Assembly (NCBI GenBank): GCA_964511535.1
Contig: CAZEFW010000002.1
Location: forward strand, 1 to 64,000
Reading direction: 5' to 3'
DNA: 64,000 nt
Source of the DNA: CAZCFB01 sp964511535
GTDB lineage: Bacteria; Myxococcota_A; Polyangia; GCA-2747355; CAZCFB01
The notes beneath the pieces were generated by a model. That model was not told the origin of the DNA, ran no database searches, and saw only the letters and a list, made by a program, of their open reading frames with translations. Numbering within the stretch: the first letter of the stretch is position 1; each line of letters begins with the position of its first letter. This document shows positions 10,386 through 20,060 of this stretch, in pieces. Made by a program: the position numbers and the translations under genes.

Positions 10386-11570
10386 TCACCGCTCCAGCGT
10401 CCAGATCCGGTGGTTGCCGGTGTCCGCGACATGGACCCTGGTCGGGCTCTCGGCGTGCACGCCGTACGGTCCGCGCAACATGCCCGGGGTCTTCTGGTTC
10501 GGGCTGGTCGCGCCGGCCTTGCCCGTGCCCGCGATGGTAACCACCGAGGTGCCCGCGATCATGCGAACGGCGTTGCTGCCGGTGTCGGCCACGAACACGA
10601 CGCCGTCGCTGGCCACCGACACCGTGGTGGGCCGGTTGAACTGCGCCTGGCCCACGGTCCCGTCCACGCAGCCCGGCTTGCCCGTGCCGGCCAGGGTCAT
10701 CACCTTGTCGGTGATCTTGTCGTAGTAGCGGATCCGGTGGTTACCCCGGTCCGCGATGTACACCCGCTGGCGGGTGGCGTCCCAGGCCACGTCAGTGGGC
10801 TGGTTGAAGCGGGATTTGTTCGGCGCGCCGTCGACGAAGCCGGGGCCGCCGCCCTTGACGCTGGCCAGGGGGTACCCCTTGGGCGTCATCTCCAGCACCT
10901 TGAACACCTTGCGGACGCGGTGGTTGCCCGTGTCTGCCACCAGGTAGTAGCCGCTCCAGCCGTAGGCCAGCCCCATCACCCCGCTGAACGAGGGGTTCTT
11001 GCCGTCGGAGTCGCCAGCGGCGCCGGTGCCCATGATGGTGCGAGCGACCCATTTTGTGGAGAGCGGGGTCATCATGGCAATGGCGCGCAGCCTGTGGGCC
11101 CCGGCCTCCGCCACCTCCACCGAGGACCAGCCTCTACACCGCAGCCCTGCGGGGCTGTTGACGGTTATCAGGTTGTCTTTGTAGTCCCTGGGTGACTTGA
11201 GCTCGCCCTTGTATATCCAGCGCACGCGGCCGTTGCCCCAGTCCGAGATGAAGAAGGACCCGTCCTTGGCGCATACCGCGCGCGGCTGGTTCAACTGAGC
11301 CGACGCGGCCGGTCCGTCCAGCAGGCCAGCCGCGCCGGTGCCCGCCACCAGGGAGACGCTCCAGGTGCTGCGCGCGGCGTTCTTGCACAGGGTGCCGCCG
11401 CCGGAGCCCCCGTCGCCCGTCGTCCCGCCGCCATCCCGGCCCGGCTGCCGGCCACCGTCCGCCCCCGGCACCTCGCCACCGTCAGGTTCTCTGTCCTGGT
11501 ACCGGAACACCAGGTTGCACCCGGCGAGGAGCGGGGCGAGAAAGGAGGCGAGCATGAACAGGCGAAGCAT
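10386..11570 (-). CDS. NHL-repeat beta-propeller lipoprotein
   Basis: 394 residues. Lipobox LAGC at residue 18, then a Gly/Asp linker. From residue 75 there are repeated NHL-type units: VAGTGAAGLLDGPAASAQ with LNQPRAVC, VADTGNHRVRKV, IADRGNHRIRYY, LAGTGKPGCVDG with FNRPTTV, VADTGSNAVRMI, VADTGNHRIWTL. These would form a propeller of about six blades, exposed at the cell surface. NHL propellers usually mediate protein or RNA binding or act as enzymes of the lyase/lactonase type; here the surface location suggests binding. No partner is evident. Confidence 0.85.
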   Translation of the reverse strand: MLRLFMLASFLAPLLAGCNLVFRYQDREPDGGEVPGADGGRQPGRDGGGTTGDGGSGGGTLCKNAARSTWSVSLVAGTGAAGLLDGPAASAQLNQPRAVCAKDGSFFISDWGNGRVRWIYKGELKSPRDYKDNLITVNSPAGLRCRGWSSVEVAEAGAHRLRAIAMMTPLSTKWVARTIMGTGAAGDSDGKNPSFSGVMGLAYGWSGYYLVADTGNHRVRKVFKVLEMTPKGYPLASVKGGGPGFVDGAPNKSRFNQPTDVAWDATRQRVYIADRGNHRIRYYDKITDKVMTLAGTGKPGCVDGTVGQAQFNRPTTVSVASDGVVFVADTGSNAVRMIAGTSVVTIAGTGKAGATSPNQKTPGMLRGPYGVHAESPTRVHVADTGNHRIWTLER

Positions 11571-11631
11571 CCCTGGGATTCTATGGCCCCTGACGCCCGG
11601 AGCGCACCTATCTCTTTTTGCTTTATGCTTT

Positions 11632-12768
11632 TCAGCTTCGCGCTTTCCGTCCCACCACCCAGTACAACACCAGCGCCACCGCCGCCGCCGCGGCTGAACC
11701 GCGGTACATCACCGCGCCGCCCCAGCGTTGCAGCGTGCGGCTCCCCGCCATGTAGCCGATGACCGTGCCCGTGCCGATGGCGGTGAAGGCCATGGACTGG
11801 CAGGTGGCGCGCAGCCGCTCGGGCGCGCGGTCTTGCACGAACCGTACGAGGCTCAGGTACCACAGCCCGAAGCTCAGCCCGTGCAGGGTCTGCACCGCCA
11901 CGATGGCCGGCACCGTGGTGACCACCGAGATGAGGCTCCACCGCAGCACCGCCGCCGCAGCGCTGACCATGAGCAGCCGGCTGCCGCGCACGCCGCTCAG
12001 CACCTTCGGCGCCAGCAGCATCACGGCGATCTCCCAGCACACGCCGTTGAACCAGGCCATGCCGAGCACTCCATCGCCGTGGCCCAGGTCGCGCAGGTGC
12101 AGCCCGAAGTAGGCGTCATAGGTGGAGTGGCCGGAGTAGTACGCCACGGTGGCCACCAGGAACAGCAGGATCTCATCCTGGCGCAGCAGCCCGAACGCTT
12201 CGCGCAGGATGCCGTGCTGGCGCTCCATGTCTGGCACCCGGATCGGGAGGGTGGCCAGGGCGGACGCGACATAGAGCGCCGAGGTCACCCCGATGAGGAA
12301 CCACGGGTCGTGGGTGCCCTCCTTGAGGCCCATGCCGAGCACCGCCAGGGCGAACCCCACCGAACCCCAGACCCGAACGGTGCCGAACTTCGCCGTGCGC
12401 CCCTCCAGCGCCGCGCAGGTCACGGCGTCGGCCAGCGGGATCAGCGGAACCCGGAAGGCGGACAGCAGCAGGAAGGCGCCCATCACCGCCCACTGCGAGC
12501 GGGCGGGCAGCAGCAGCAGCACCGACAGCGCGCACCCCACGCTGGCCAGCCGCAGCAGCCGCACCCGCGCCCGCAGCGCGTCGGCCACGGCCCCCCACAC
12601 CGTCGGCAGGAGCATGCCGCACAGGGGCAGCATCACCATGATCCAGCCGATCTGATCCGGGGAGAGCCCGCGGTCCGACAGCAGCGACGGCAGGAACGGG
12701 AACAGCGCGCCGAGACCCGCGAAGCTGAACAGGTAGAACAGGATCAGGGCGAGGTGGCTAGAGGCCAT
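11632..12768 (-). CDS. MFS transporter (MFS_1-like / phenylpropionate-type family)
   Basis: 378 residues from the ATG at 12768, chosen because GAGG precedes it; an ATG six codons upstream lacks a good site. About 12 hydrophobic helices. The N-terminal pattern (FYLFSFAGLGALFPFLPSLL, then LSPDQIGWIM and GAVADAL in loop 2-3) and RVPLIPLADAVT in helix 4 match the HcaT/nucleoside-symporter-like MFS branch. The substrate cannot be inferred; no catabolic neighbours are present. It is divergent from the beta-lactamase-like gene across about 120 bp. Confidence 0.85.
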   Translation of the reverse strand: MASSHLALILFYLFSFAGLGALFPFLPSLLSDRGLSPDQIGWIMVMLPLCGMLLPTVWGAVADALRARVRLLRLASVGCALSVLLLLPARSQWAVMGAFLLLSAFRVPLIPLADAVTCAALEGRTAKFGTVRVWGSVGFALAVLGMGLKEGTHDPWFLIGVTSALYVASALATLPIRVPDMERQHGILREAFGLLRQDEILLFLVATVAYYSGHSTYDAYFGLHLRDLGHGDGVLGMAWFNGVCWEIAVMLLAPKVLSGVRGSRLLMVSAAAAVLRWSLISVVTTVPAIVAVQTLHGLSFGLWYLSLVRFVQDRAPERLRATCQSMAFTAIGTGTVIGYMAGSRTLQRWGGAVMYRGSAAAAAVALVLYWVVGRKARS

Positions 12769-12887
12769 CTCGCCTCGGTCGGTCATTTGTATGATGACTT
12801 GCTGGGCGCATGGGAGCCCGCACTAGACCAGATCCACACCGTGGTTACAACCGGCGTGGTAGCCTCCCTGCCAGGAGGGCCCCGAAC

Positions 12888-14543
12888 ATGTTCCAGGTCC
12901 GTTTCACGCTGTTATCGCTCGCCCTGGGGATGGCCGCCTGCGCGCCCAGGCCTTGCCCCGCTCCCGCTATGGACCCCGCGCCCGCCGCCGCGGCGCCTGC
13001 GCCCGACACCAGGCCAGCAGCGGCGAAAGCGGCGGCGCCGGATCCCGTCGGCGTGTGGAAGATCCGCTGGGACCGCGGTCCGGTGGGGTGGTGGCCCGCG
13101 CTGTTCACCGGCACCCTGCGCATCACCCGCGCCGCGGCAGGCCTCACGGCCTGGTGGAAGTTCCACCAGGGGACCGCGAAGTGGCGCTTCGAATCCATCG
13201 AGCTGCGCGGCGCCCGCCTCCGGATCCAGTTCACGTGCACCAACCAGAAGGAGGAGCCGAGGGTGGAGCTGTGGGGCTGGCTGCGCGACGGCCGCCTGGT
13301 GGGTGAGATCCGCTGGGGCGACCAGATCCCGTGGACGCCGGTGTGGGGCGAGCGCAAGGAGGTCACCCCGCTGAAGGCCCACAGCGCGCCCGGGGGACCG
13401 CCGCGTGCAGACCTGGCCGCGGCGGGGCTGGATCCGGCCCGGGTCGCGGCCATGCTGCAGCGGGCCGCCGAGGAGCAGAGCTCCGCGGTGGTGATCCTGA
13501 AGCAGGGCAAGGTGGCGGTGGAGAGATACGCCGATGACGACACCGGCCCGGTCAACGCCATGTCCGTCTCCAAGTCGGTTGTGTCCCTGGCCGTGGGCCG
13601 GCTGATCCTCGACGGCAAGTTCAACCTGAACTCCCGGCTGGCGACCCTGGTCAAGGGGTGGCCGCGCAAGGGGCTCAGGTCGCGAATCACCATCCGCCAC
13701 CTGCTCAACCACACCAGCGGCCTGGCCACCCGCCGCTTCGGCAAGGAGGAGGACATCCTGGCCCGGGCCATGACCGCGCCCATGCACTTCGAGCCTGGCA
13801 GCCGGTTTCAGTACAACAACAACGCGGTGGATCTGCTGGCCGCCGTGGTCAAGCGGGTCACCGGCGAGCACCTGGACGCGCACCTGCAGCGCATGATCTT
13901 CGAGCCCATGGGGATCCGCGACACCCGCTGGCTACGAGATCCGAGAGGCGTGCCGCTGGCGGCGGGCGCGCTGTCGCTGCGGCCCGTGGACCTGGCCAAG
14001 CTCGGCCAGCTCGTGCTGCAGAAGGGCATGTGGAACGGCAAGCAGCTGGTGCCGCGCAAGTGGGTCTCGCTGCTGCTCAAGCCTGGCTCCGAGGTGGCGG
14101 CAAACGCAGGCCTGCTCTGGTGGCGCAAGGGGCCGCTGGCCTACAAGCTCGCGCCGGGCGTGCTGGCCGTCTGGGCCGCGGAGGGGGTCCCCGCGGCGAC
14201 CATCAAGAAGGCGCGCCCGCTGCTGGGCGTGACCCACCAGAGCCGGGACGCCTACTTCGCGGCGCTGGAAAAGGCCCTCGGGCCGAAGGACCTGCGCAAG
14301 GTGCGCGCCCTGGGCGATGGCGGCAGCGCGATCCCGATGTACTTCACCGCAGATCGCGGACCTGTGATCAGCTACTCCGCCGCGGGCTGGCTGGGTCAGT
14401 TCCTGATCATCGTGCCGTCCAGGGAGCTGGTGGCGGTGCGCATGCGGCGCGCCGGGCCCATGGACTACAAGCGCAAGGGGCCGCAGGACAGCTACGGCGA
14501 GTTCGAGGCGGACATGCTGCGCCTGGCGGGCGTCCAGCCGTGA
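12888..14543 (+). CDS. Beta-lactamase/penicillin-binding-like serine hydrolase, lipoprotein
   Basis: 551 residues from the ATG at 12888, preceded by AGGAGG. The lipobox is AAC near residue 18, followed by an Ala/Pro linker. Residues 45-165 are a Trp-rich beta domain of unknown type (VGVWKIRWDRGPVGWW). Residues 190-551 are a class C beta-lactamase-like domain: SVSK gives the SxxK nucleophile motif, HLLNHTSGLATR follows, QYNNNA supplies YxN, and SAAGWLGQ replaces the terminal HxG/KTG box. Family members include esterases, D-aminopeptidases and carboxypeptidases; resistance function is not implied. It is probably periplasm- or surface-facing. Confidence 0.88.
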   Translation: MFQVRFTLLSLALGMAACAPRPCPAPAMDPAPAAAAPAPDTRPAAAKAAAPDPVGVWKIRWDRGPVGWWPALFTGTLRITRAAAGLTAWWKFHQGTAKWRFESIELRGARLRIQFTCTNQKEEPRVELWGWLRDGRLVGEIRWGDQIPWTPVWGERKEVTPLKAHSAPGGPPRADLAAAGLDPARVAAMLQRAAEEQSSAVVILKQGKVAVERYADDDTGPVNAMSVSKSVVSLAVGRLILDGKFNLNSRLATLVKGWPRKGLRSRITIRHLLNHTSGLATRRFGKEEDILARAMTAPMHFEPGSRFQYNNNAVDLLAAVVKRVTGEHLDAHLQRMIFEPMGIRDTRWLRDPRGVPLAAGALSLRPVDLAKLGQLVLQKGMWNGKQLVPRKWVSLLLKPGSEVAANAGLLWWRKGPLAYKLAPGVLAVWAAEGVPAATIKKARPLLGVTHQSRDAYFAALEKALGPKDLRKVRALGDGGSAIPMYFTADRGPVISYSAAGWLGQFLIIVPSRELVAVRMRRAGPMDYKRKGPQDSYGEFEADMLRLAGVQP

Positions 14544-14562
14544 CCCGCCCCGCCCCCGCGCG

Positions 14563-15789
14563 TCACCTGCCGCTGGGGCAGCCTGCGGGCCAGCTCGCCG
14601 GCTGGTAGAAGGCGTTCTTCGCGCTCCACTTGCTCGCCTTCAGCTTCGCGTTGGCGATGTAGTCCTTCTTCTTCTCCTCGGCCCTGACGAACGTCACGTG
14701 GGGCAGCCGGGCCAGGTCCTCGCCGCAGCCGTTGCCGATGATCTTGCCCCCGGCCCCCACCTTGAAGTGGACCTTCCGCAGAAGCTCGCCCTCGCCGAGG
14801 ATCATGCACTTGTAGGCGCCCGGGTTCTTGCTCAGGTAGTGCTTGGGCATCTTGTAGTGCTTCTTGACCCGGCGGTTCTTCTTCGGCGCCTCGCGCGGGG
14901 GCCTGACGAAGACGTTGTGCAGCTTGAAGTCGAAGCGCTTGGTGTGGACCTTCACCAGATCCTCGGCCTTCTTGTCCCGGTTGCGCGCCATGAAGCTGAA
15001 CTTGTCGCCGTGGAAGGCGCCGGTCTGGGCGATGCGCTTGCCCTTGTACTTGCAGATGATCTTGCTCACCTTGGGGCTCGCGTCGAACCTGAACCAGCTG
15101 CGGATCATCACCATCGGCTCCGCGTGGCGGTGCCCCACCACCGCGATCTGGGCGTTGCGCAGGTCCGCCGGCTTCTTGGCCATCTGGAAGACGTACTCCT
15201 CGACGGTGGTCATGCCGTGCAGCCACTCCTGGTCCACCGCGTAGTTCTTCTCCGGGTGCTTGTTCCAGCCGTGGAACGCGCGCCGCACATTGAAGGCGAG
15301 CCGGGCGAAGTCCTTCATCTCCTCCCCCTCGGTTGGCTTCTTGTAGGTCAGCGAGAGGAAGAACTCGCCGGTCTTGGCCTGCGCATCCTTCTTGCACTGA
15401 TCCCTGGGCGGGCTGCATTCGTACTGAGCCATGGGAAGCGGCTTCGCCCCCCGGTCGGCCTTCTTGTTGCCATACTTCAGCTTCAGGTCCGCGAACAGGT
15501 AGCGCGGCTTGCAGATGAACGGCTTGCCCAGCTTCTTCTTTCGCTTGTTGAGCAGCTGCACCGAGACCACGTCCTCCGGCTCGATGTTGTCGTACTTCAC
15601 CAGGAAGTAGGCCGTCGGGCACCACATGAACGTGGTCTTCTTTTTTCGGTTCACCTTGCGGAAGCCCTTGAGGCCCACGTGGGTTTGTTTGCCGCCCACG
15701 GTGTGGACCAGGGTGGGCTTCTCCTGCGCGACGCAGAGGTTGGACAACAGGAAACAACACACACTCGCAGCCAGGCACGCTGTTCTCAT
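14563..15789 (-). CDS. Secreted Lys-rich protein, unknown function
   Basis: 408 residues from the ATG at 15789, which opens a signal peptide (MRTACLAASVCCFLLSNLCVA). The mature part is unusually lysine-rich for a GC-rich genome (KVNRKKKTTF, NKRKKKLGK, EEKKKDY) with scattered Cys residues probably forming disulfides (MWCPTAYF, CKPRYLF, CKYKGKR, CMILGEG, GNGCGEDL, PAGCPSG). No family is recognised. It converges with the serine hydrolase gene (19 bp between stops) and is divergent from the lipoprotein at 15912. Confidence 0.75.
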   Translation of the reverse strand: MRTACLAASVCCFLLSNLCVAQEKPTLVHTVGGKQTHVGLKGFRKVNRKKKTTFMWCPTAYFLVKYDNIEPEDVVSVQLLNKRKKKLGKPFICKPRYLFADLKLKYGNKKADRGAKPLPMAQYECSPPRDQCKKDAQAKTGEFFLSLTYKKPTEGEEMKDFARLAFNVRRAFHGWNKHPEKNYAVDQEWLHGMTTVEEYVFQMAKKPADLRNAQIAVVGHRHAEPMVMIRSWFRFDASPKVSKIICKYKGKRIAQTGAFHGDKFSFMARNRDKKAEDLVKVHTKRFDFKLHNVFVRPPREAPKKNRRVKKHYKMPKHYLSKNPGAYKCMILGEGELLRKVHFKVGAGGKIIGNGCGEDLARLPHVTFVRAEEKKKDYIANAKLKASKWSAKNAFYQPASWPAGCPSGR

Positions 15790-15911
15790 CTCCGTCTCCA
15801 GTTGTGGTGTTTGGCCGCAGGATAGGACAGCCCCCTGCAGATTCCCAGGCCATTCGGCCTCCACGACGGCGCGGCTTTACAGCGGCGGGCCACCTCCCGC
15901 AGGATATGGGG
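15790..15911. promoter_or_regulatory. Divergent intergenic region
   Basis: 122 bp between divergent exported-protein genes. It must hold both promoters; no clear consensus boxes or long inverted repeats are visible. Confidence 0.25.
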
Positions 15912-17213
15912 ATGGCCCGCTGGACATCAGGAACCGCGCTGCTGTTGCCCTGCCTGTGGCTCGCCTGCGCGGGCGAGCTCTCGGGCTCCCGCCCTGACGG
16001 GGCCACGCCCACCGACGCCTCCGCCGACGGGGCAGGGGACCTGTCCGCGACGGTGGACAGCGGCCCGGGCGCCGCCGACGGGCCGCTGCCCGATGCGCCC
16101 GCGACTCCGGATCACGCCGCGCCAGACCTCGCGCCCGCGGTGACCCAGTACAAGCTCGGCGTCCCGGGCAAGGCATACGATCTTGCCACCGACGGCAAGG
16201 GGGCCGTGCACCTGCTCTGGTACGACGGCGCGCTGAACCACGGGCTGGTGGCGGCGGGCAAGGTGTCGGGCAAGGTCACGCTGCCGGGCTCCACCAAGAT
16301 CAACATCCGCTTCGCCCGCCCGCGGCTGTCGGTGAAGGCGGGCGGCGGGTCGCTGCACACCTGCTGGACCAACGCCGGCGCGGGAACGACCCTGTACCAC
16401 GGCTGGCGCACCGCGGGCGGCAAGTGGGCCCGGGAGACCGTGTGGACCTCTCCGACCGGGACGCACTTCGTGGCGGCGCCGGTGGTGGCGGTGGACGGCG
16501 GCGACAACCTGCACCTCATCGCGCAGCTGTGGCAGAAGACCGTGCACCAGAGCCCCATCGTCTACTGGCGTAAGCCGAGCGGCGGCGCCTGGCCCAAGGA
16601 GGTGACGGTCCAGCAGCCCGGGGGCAAGCAGTGGCGCGACACCTCCATGTTCACCGACGGCGCCGGCGCGGTGCACGCCGCCTGGAAGACGGCGGGCAAG
16701 CCGGGGCGGTACCACCGTTGCGCCAGCGGCGGCAGCCTGGCCAAGGGCGCGCCGCTGCAGATCCAGGCGCCCGCCGGAGAGAAGACCGTCTCCTTCGGCG
16801 ACCTGTTCGTGGACGCGGCAGGCACGGTGCACCATGTGTTCATCGGCTACCCCAAGCTCGGCATGTGGTACGCCACCCTGGCCAAGGGAGGCGCCGCCTT
16901 CTCCAAGGCGTCCCGGGCCGGGACCTGCAACAACGCGGAGAAGATGGGCTATGAAAACCCGTGGCCCGCGGTGGTGGGCGCGCCCGGCGGCCGCGCGGTG
17001 GTGGCCTGGGCGGAGAATCGCGGGGGCGGCAAGGTGCCCTACGTGATGGTCTCGACGCTGAGCAAGGGGAAGTGGACCGCCCAAACGTTCCAGAGCGCGG
17101 CGGGCATCCACGTCGACTCCAAGCCGGCCCTGGCGCTGACCGCCGCCGGCGTGCACCTGGTGTGGCGCGCGGCCGGCGGTGACCTGCGGCTGGCGGTGTT
17201 CAAGCTGCCCTGA
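15912..17213 (+). CDS. Lipoprotein with beta-propeller-like repeats
   Basis: 433 residues. The ATG at 15912 is preferred over 15906 because AGGA at 15901 is then 7 bp upstream. Lipobox WLAC, then an Asp/Pro linker. From residue 85 the protein shows recurring blade-like units of about 55 residues with Asp-box-like GxVHLLW, DNLHLIAQLW, AVHAAWKT, TVHHVFIGY, AVVAWAENR and VHLVWRA motifs. This is the pattern of sialidase-superfamily or BNR-like propellers, without the catalytic signature I would need to call an enzyme. Likely surface exposed. It converges on the PAS gene. Confidence 0.75.
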   Translation: MARWTSGTALLLPCLWLACAGELSGSRPDGATPTDASADGAGDLSATVDSGPGAADGPLPDAPATPDHAAPDLAPAVTQYKLGVPGKAYDLATDGKGAVHLLWYDGALNHGLVAAGKVSGKVTLPGSTKINIRFARPRLSVKAGGGSLHTCWTNAGAGTTLYHGWRTAGGKWARETVWTSPTGTHFVAAPVVAVDGGDNLHLIAQLWQKTVHQSPIVYWRKPSGGAWPKEVTVQQPGGKQWRDTSMFTDGAGAVHAAWKTAGKPGRYHRCASGGSLAKGAPLQIQAPAGEKTVSFGDLFVDAAGTVHHVFIGYPKLGMWYATLAKGGAAFSKASRAGTCNNAEKMGYENPWPAVVGAPGGRAVVAWAENRGGGKVPYVMVSTLSKGKWTAQTFQSAAGIHVDSKPALALTAAGVHLVWRAAGGDLRLAVFKLP

Positions 17214-17216
17214 AGG

Positions 17217-18023
17217 TCAGTCCGGCAGGAGCAGGCCGAGCAGCAGCGGCTCGCCTCTCGACGACAGGGGCGTGAACATGGCGCGCATGTCGAAGTGGAG
17301 CCCGTCCTTGCGGGCGCCCTTTCCCGTCAGCACAAACGGGACCTCGCCCTGCTCGATGCTCTTGCTCACCACTGTGGAGAAGTCGTTGTCCGAGTCCGGC
17401 GATACCAGCTGATCGGCGCGCAGCCCGAGCAGCTCGCCGGGGCCGTACCCGTGCAGCTTGTGGCACGCCTCGTTGGCCCAGGCGACCTCGCCGTCCATGC
17501 TGCCGACGATCATGGCCTGGTCAGCCTCCTCGAACACGGCGCCGTGGCGGCGGATGCTCTCGCGCAGCTCGGCCTCGGTCCGCCTCAGCTCCATGACGTC
17601 CAGCACGCACCCCTCCAGCAGCCCCATCTCGCCCTGCAGCTTGCACCACATCAGGTAGCTCCGGCTGGCGCCCTCGTCGCCACCCGCCCGCATCTGGATC
17701 TCGTGGCCCTGGACGGCCCCGTCGCGCATCAGCATCTGCACCATCACCCCCCGATCCGCCGGGTCTTCCCAGTGCACGAACGAGCCCCCGGCGAGCAGCT
17801 CCTCTTCGCTCATGCCGGCCATCTCGCACAGGCGCTGGTTGACCGCCAGCACCTCCGAGCCGTCGACTCTGGACTGGAATATGCCCACCGGGGCCCGACG
17901 GAAGATCTCCTCGAAGCGGTGGTCGCCGCCGTGGCGCGCAGCCTGCCTGAGCTCATCGTTTTCGCGCCTCAGCGCCTCGAGCTCCCGGATGAGCTGCTCT
18001 CGGGTCTTGCCGTGGTCGTCCAT
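17217..18023 (-). CDS. Stand-alone double PAS-domain protein
   Basis: 268 residues from the ATG at 18023 (AGGG 8 bp upstream; further in-frame starts exist at 18029 and 18077). Residues 5-30 form a short coiled coil (TREQLIRELEALRREN). PAS 1 begins at about 40 (FEEIFRRAPVGIFQSRVDG, VNQRLCEMAGMSEEEL) and ends in a PAC-like segment. PAS 2 begins near 160 (GAVFEEADQAMIVGSMDGEV, WANEACHKLHGYGPGELLG). No histidine kinase, GGDEF or HTH domain follows, so it is a sensor or adaptor that must act through a partner not encoded beside it. Soluble, with no signal peptide. Confidence 0.85.
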   Translation of the reverse strand: MDDHGKTREQLIRELEALRRENDELRQAARHGGDHRFEEIFRRAPVGIFQSRVDGSEVLAVNQRLCEMAGMSEEELLAGGSFVHWEDPADRGVMVQMLMRDGAVQGHEIQMRAGGDEGASRSYLMWCKLQGEMGLLEGCVLDVMELRRTEAELRESIRRHGAVFEEADQAMIVGSMDGEVAWANEACHKLHGYGPGELLGLRADQLVSPDSDNDFSTVVSKSIEQGEVPFVLTGKGARKDGLHFDMRAMFTPLSSRGEPLLLGLLLPD

Positions 18024-18117
18024 TGTCATCGCCCTGTGTTGCCCGTCTCCCGCCGCCATTTTGCCAAAGGGAGTCAAATATCCTGGGCCGCCGATGAGCC
18101 CCGGTCAAGGCCAGAGG

Positions 18118-19773
18118 TCAGCGTGGATATGCAGCCCTGTAGGCCTCCTTGGGCACGCCCACGCTGCTGATGTTGCGCCTGGCGAAGATCCGGTCCACGT
18201 CCCGCTCGGTGAGGGTCAGCGGCGGCATCAGCCGCGAGGTGGCGGTCTTGACCCCCTTGAAGTAGACGTTTGAGTACACCAGCATGCCGAGGCCTCGGGT
18301 GGGCCCCTTGGCGTGGTCGCCGTCTCTGTCCGGGGTGTGCATCGGGTCGAGCTTCGGGTCGTGCTGCCGGATCTTGCGCACCATGTAACGGCCCACCCGC
18401 GCGGCGTTCTCCATCAGCCCGTCGCGCTTGATCCGGTTCATCACCTGCGCCCCCTTGAGCAGGGACTCGGAGTAGGCCCGCAGGGTGGTCTGGCCATGCT
18501 CGAAGTCGAGGAACAGCCCCTTGTCGCGGTACACCGTGGCGATGCCCGAGACCTGCAGCCCCTTGCCGAAGGTGACGAAGTCGGGCTCGAACCCCTTGTA
18601 GTGCTGGTAAGCGAAGAACTTGCCGGTGCGCCCGCCGCCGGTGAGGATCTCGTCGGCGAAGATCGGCACGCCGAGCTTGTCGCAGGTGGCGCGCAGCTTG
18701 GTCAGGAACTCGGGCCGGTAGAACAACACACCCTTGGCGCCGATGACCGGCTCCAGCAGCAGCCCCCCCACGGGCGTCTTGCTGTGCTTCACTTTGTGCT
18801 CGATCTGCTTGAGCGCCTTGGCCTCGGCGCGCTGCAGGCGCCGCACCTCCCGCGGGTCGGTGGGCCTGCGGTGGTACGAGTGGGGGCTGGTGATCTTCAC
18901 GTGCGCCTGGTCGGGCTGGTTGTGCTTGTCCATGCCGAGGAAGCCGGCCGCCCCCATCTTGCCGCGCGCGCCGCCGAAGCAGCTGTCGAACACCAGGATC
19001 TCGGCACGCTTGACCTTCTTGCCCAGCCGCTTGATCGCCGCCTTGCGCGCGATGGTGTAGAGCATGTTGTTGGCGTCGGTGCCGGTGAGCGTGTAGGCCA
19101 CGGGCCTGGTGTTGCGCGGCGCGATGCTGCGCCACGCGCTCTCGAACAGCGCCGCCGCGCCGGAGGGCGAGCTGTCCACCATGCCGGTGCCGGTGGAGCC
19201 GCTCTCGCGCAGCATGTTCGCCAGGTAGGTCGGGTCCGAAAAGGCCCTGTCCTTCTCCGGCAGCAGCTTCCAGCCCCAGCCGCGGTTCATGTCCTTACCG
19301 GGGCCTCGCCCGGCGCGGCCAGCGTCACCGTCCAGCGCGCCGAGGGCCGACTTGATGGCGGCCGCGCGGCTGCCCAGCGCCTCGGAGAAGGCGGAGTCGC
19401 CCAGGCGCGCGCGCAGTTTCTGTAGCAGCGCGCGCTGAACTCGCGGCTTGCGCAGGGCGCGCTGGGGTTTGCCCGCGGTCTTGGACAGGGCTCGCCGCAC
19501 CAGGCGCGGCACCTGGCCCAGCTCGCCACCGTTCATCAGCGTGACGGTGGCCTTGACCAGCGCCCGGGGCTTGACCAGCCGGCGCGCGGGGTGGTTCGGG
19601 TCGATCCTGCGCCCCCAGGGCATGCGCCCCTTGACCTGCCCCTTGATCGGTCCGGCCATCGGCTTGCGCGACGGACGGCGACGCGCTTCACAGGGTGGAG
19701 CGAAGAGGATCAACAGCCACGCGGCGAGCATGGAAGCGAGGAGCAGCCGGTTGGGTGGGCGCATGTTGATCAT
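18118..19773 (-). CDS. Exported class III PLP-dependent aminotransferase-like protein
   Basis: 551 residues. The N-terminus (MINMRPPNRLLLASMLAAWL and on to about 30, ending PPCEA) is a clear Sec signal peptide. An Arg/Lys-rich region of about 150 residues follows. From about 175 the class III aminotransferase fold is recognisable: SGAAALFESAWRSI, TGTDANNMLYTIARKAA, GGLLLEPVIGAKG, the PLP aspartate in FADEILTGGGRTG, and the Schiff-base lysine in FVTFGKGL. These enzymes are normally cytoplasmic. Export of a PLP enzyme with all key residues is unusual, because cofactor would have to be loaded outside. It could be a cofactor-binding or repurposed fold. Either start (19773 or the ATG at 19764) keeps the signal. 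Confidence 0.85.
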   Translation of the reverse strand: MINMRPPNRLLLASMLAAWLLILFAPPCEARRRPSRKPMAGPIKGQVKGRMPWGRRIDPNHPARRLVKPRALVKATVTLMNGGELGQVPRLVRRALSKTAGKPQRALRKPRVQRALLQKLRARLGDSAFSEALGSRAAAIKSALGALDGDAGRAGRGPGKDMNRGWGWKLLPEKDRAFSDPTYLANMLRESGSTGTGMVDSSPSGAAALFESAWRSIAPRNTRPVAYTLTGTDANNMLYTIARKAAIKRLGKKVKRAEILVFDSCFGGARGKMGAAGFLGMDKHNQPDQAHVKITSPHSYHRRPTDPREVRRLQRAEAKALKQIEHKVKHSKTPVGGLLLEPVIGAKGVLFYRPEFLTKLRATCDKLGVPIFADEILTGGGRTGKFFAYQHYKGFEPDFVTFGKGLQVSGIATVYRDKGLFLDFEHGQTTLRAYSESLLKGAQVMNRIKRDGLMENAARVGRYMVRKIRQHDPKLDPMHTPDRDGDHAKGPTRGLGMLVYSNVYFKGVKTATSRLMPPLTLTERDVDRIFARRNISSVGVPKEAYRAAYPR

Positions 19774-20060
19774 TGAATTGCAAGGACCGGACCGGTCTCG
19801 TGAACGGAAAAAACGTTTTGATTACCTGCCGGGCGCCTGCTCACTGGCAAGCCTGCGAGCCACAAGTGGATCTTCCATGGCCGCTGCACCTTTCATGGCT
19901 GCTCGACCGGTCGATTTCTGCAAAACCGGCGAATGGATCAGCCGCCCGGTGGCTCGACGTCCCTCGCGTGCATCCTGTGAAAACCGGACGTTAGCAAAAT
20001 GCCGCGTCGCGGTATGGAGTTTGCAGATTGGCCAGGCCGACCAAAAAGGGAGGTCTGACC
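19774..20060. promoter_or_regulatory. Divergent intergenic region, 287 bp
   Basis: The longest gap in this part of the window. It is less GC-rich than its surroundings and holds short palindromes (GACCGGTC near 19790-19797, AAAACGTTTT near 19809-19818). It should contain promoters for the exported aminotransferase (minus) and the small basic protein (plus). I see no RNA gene in it. Confidence 0.35.
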
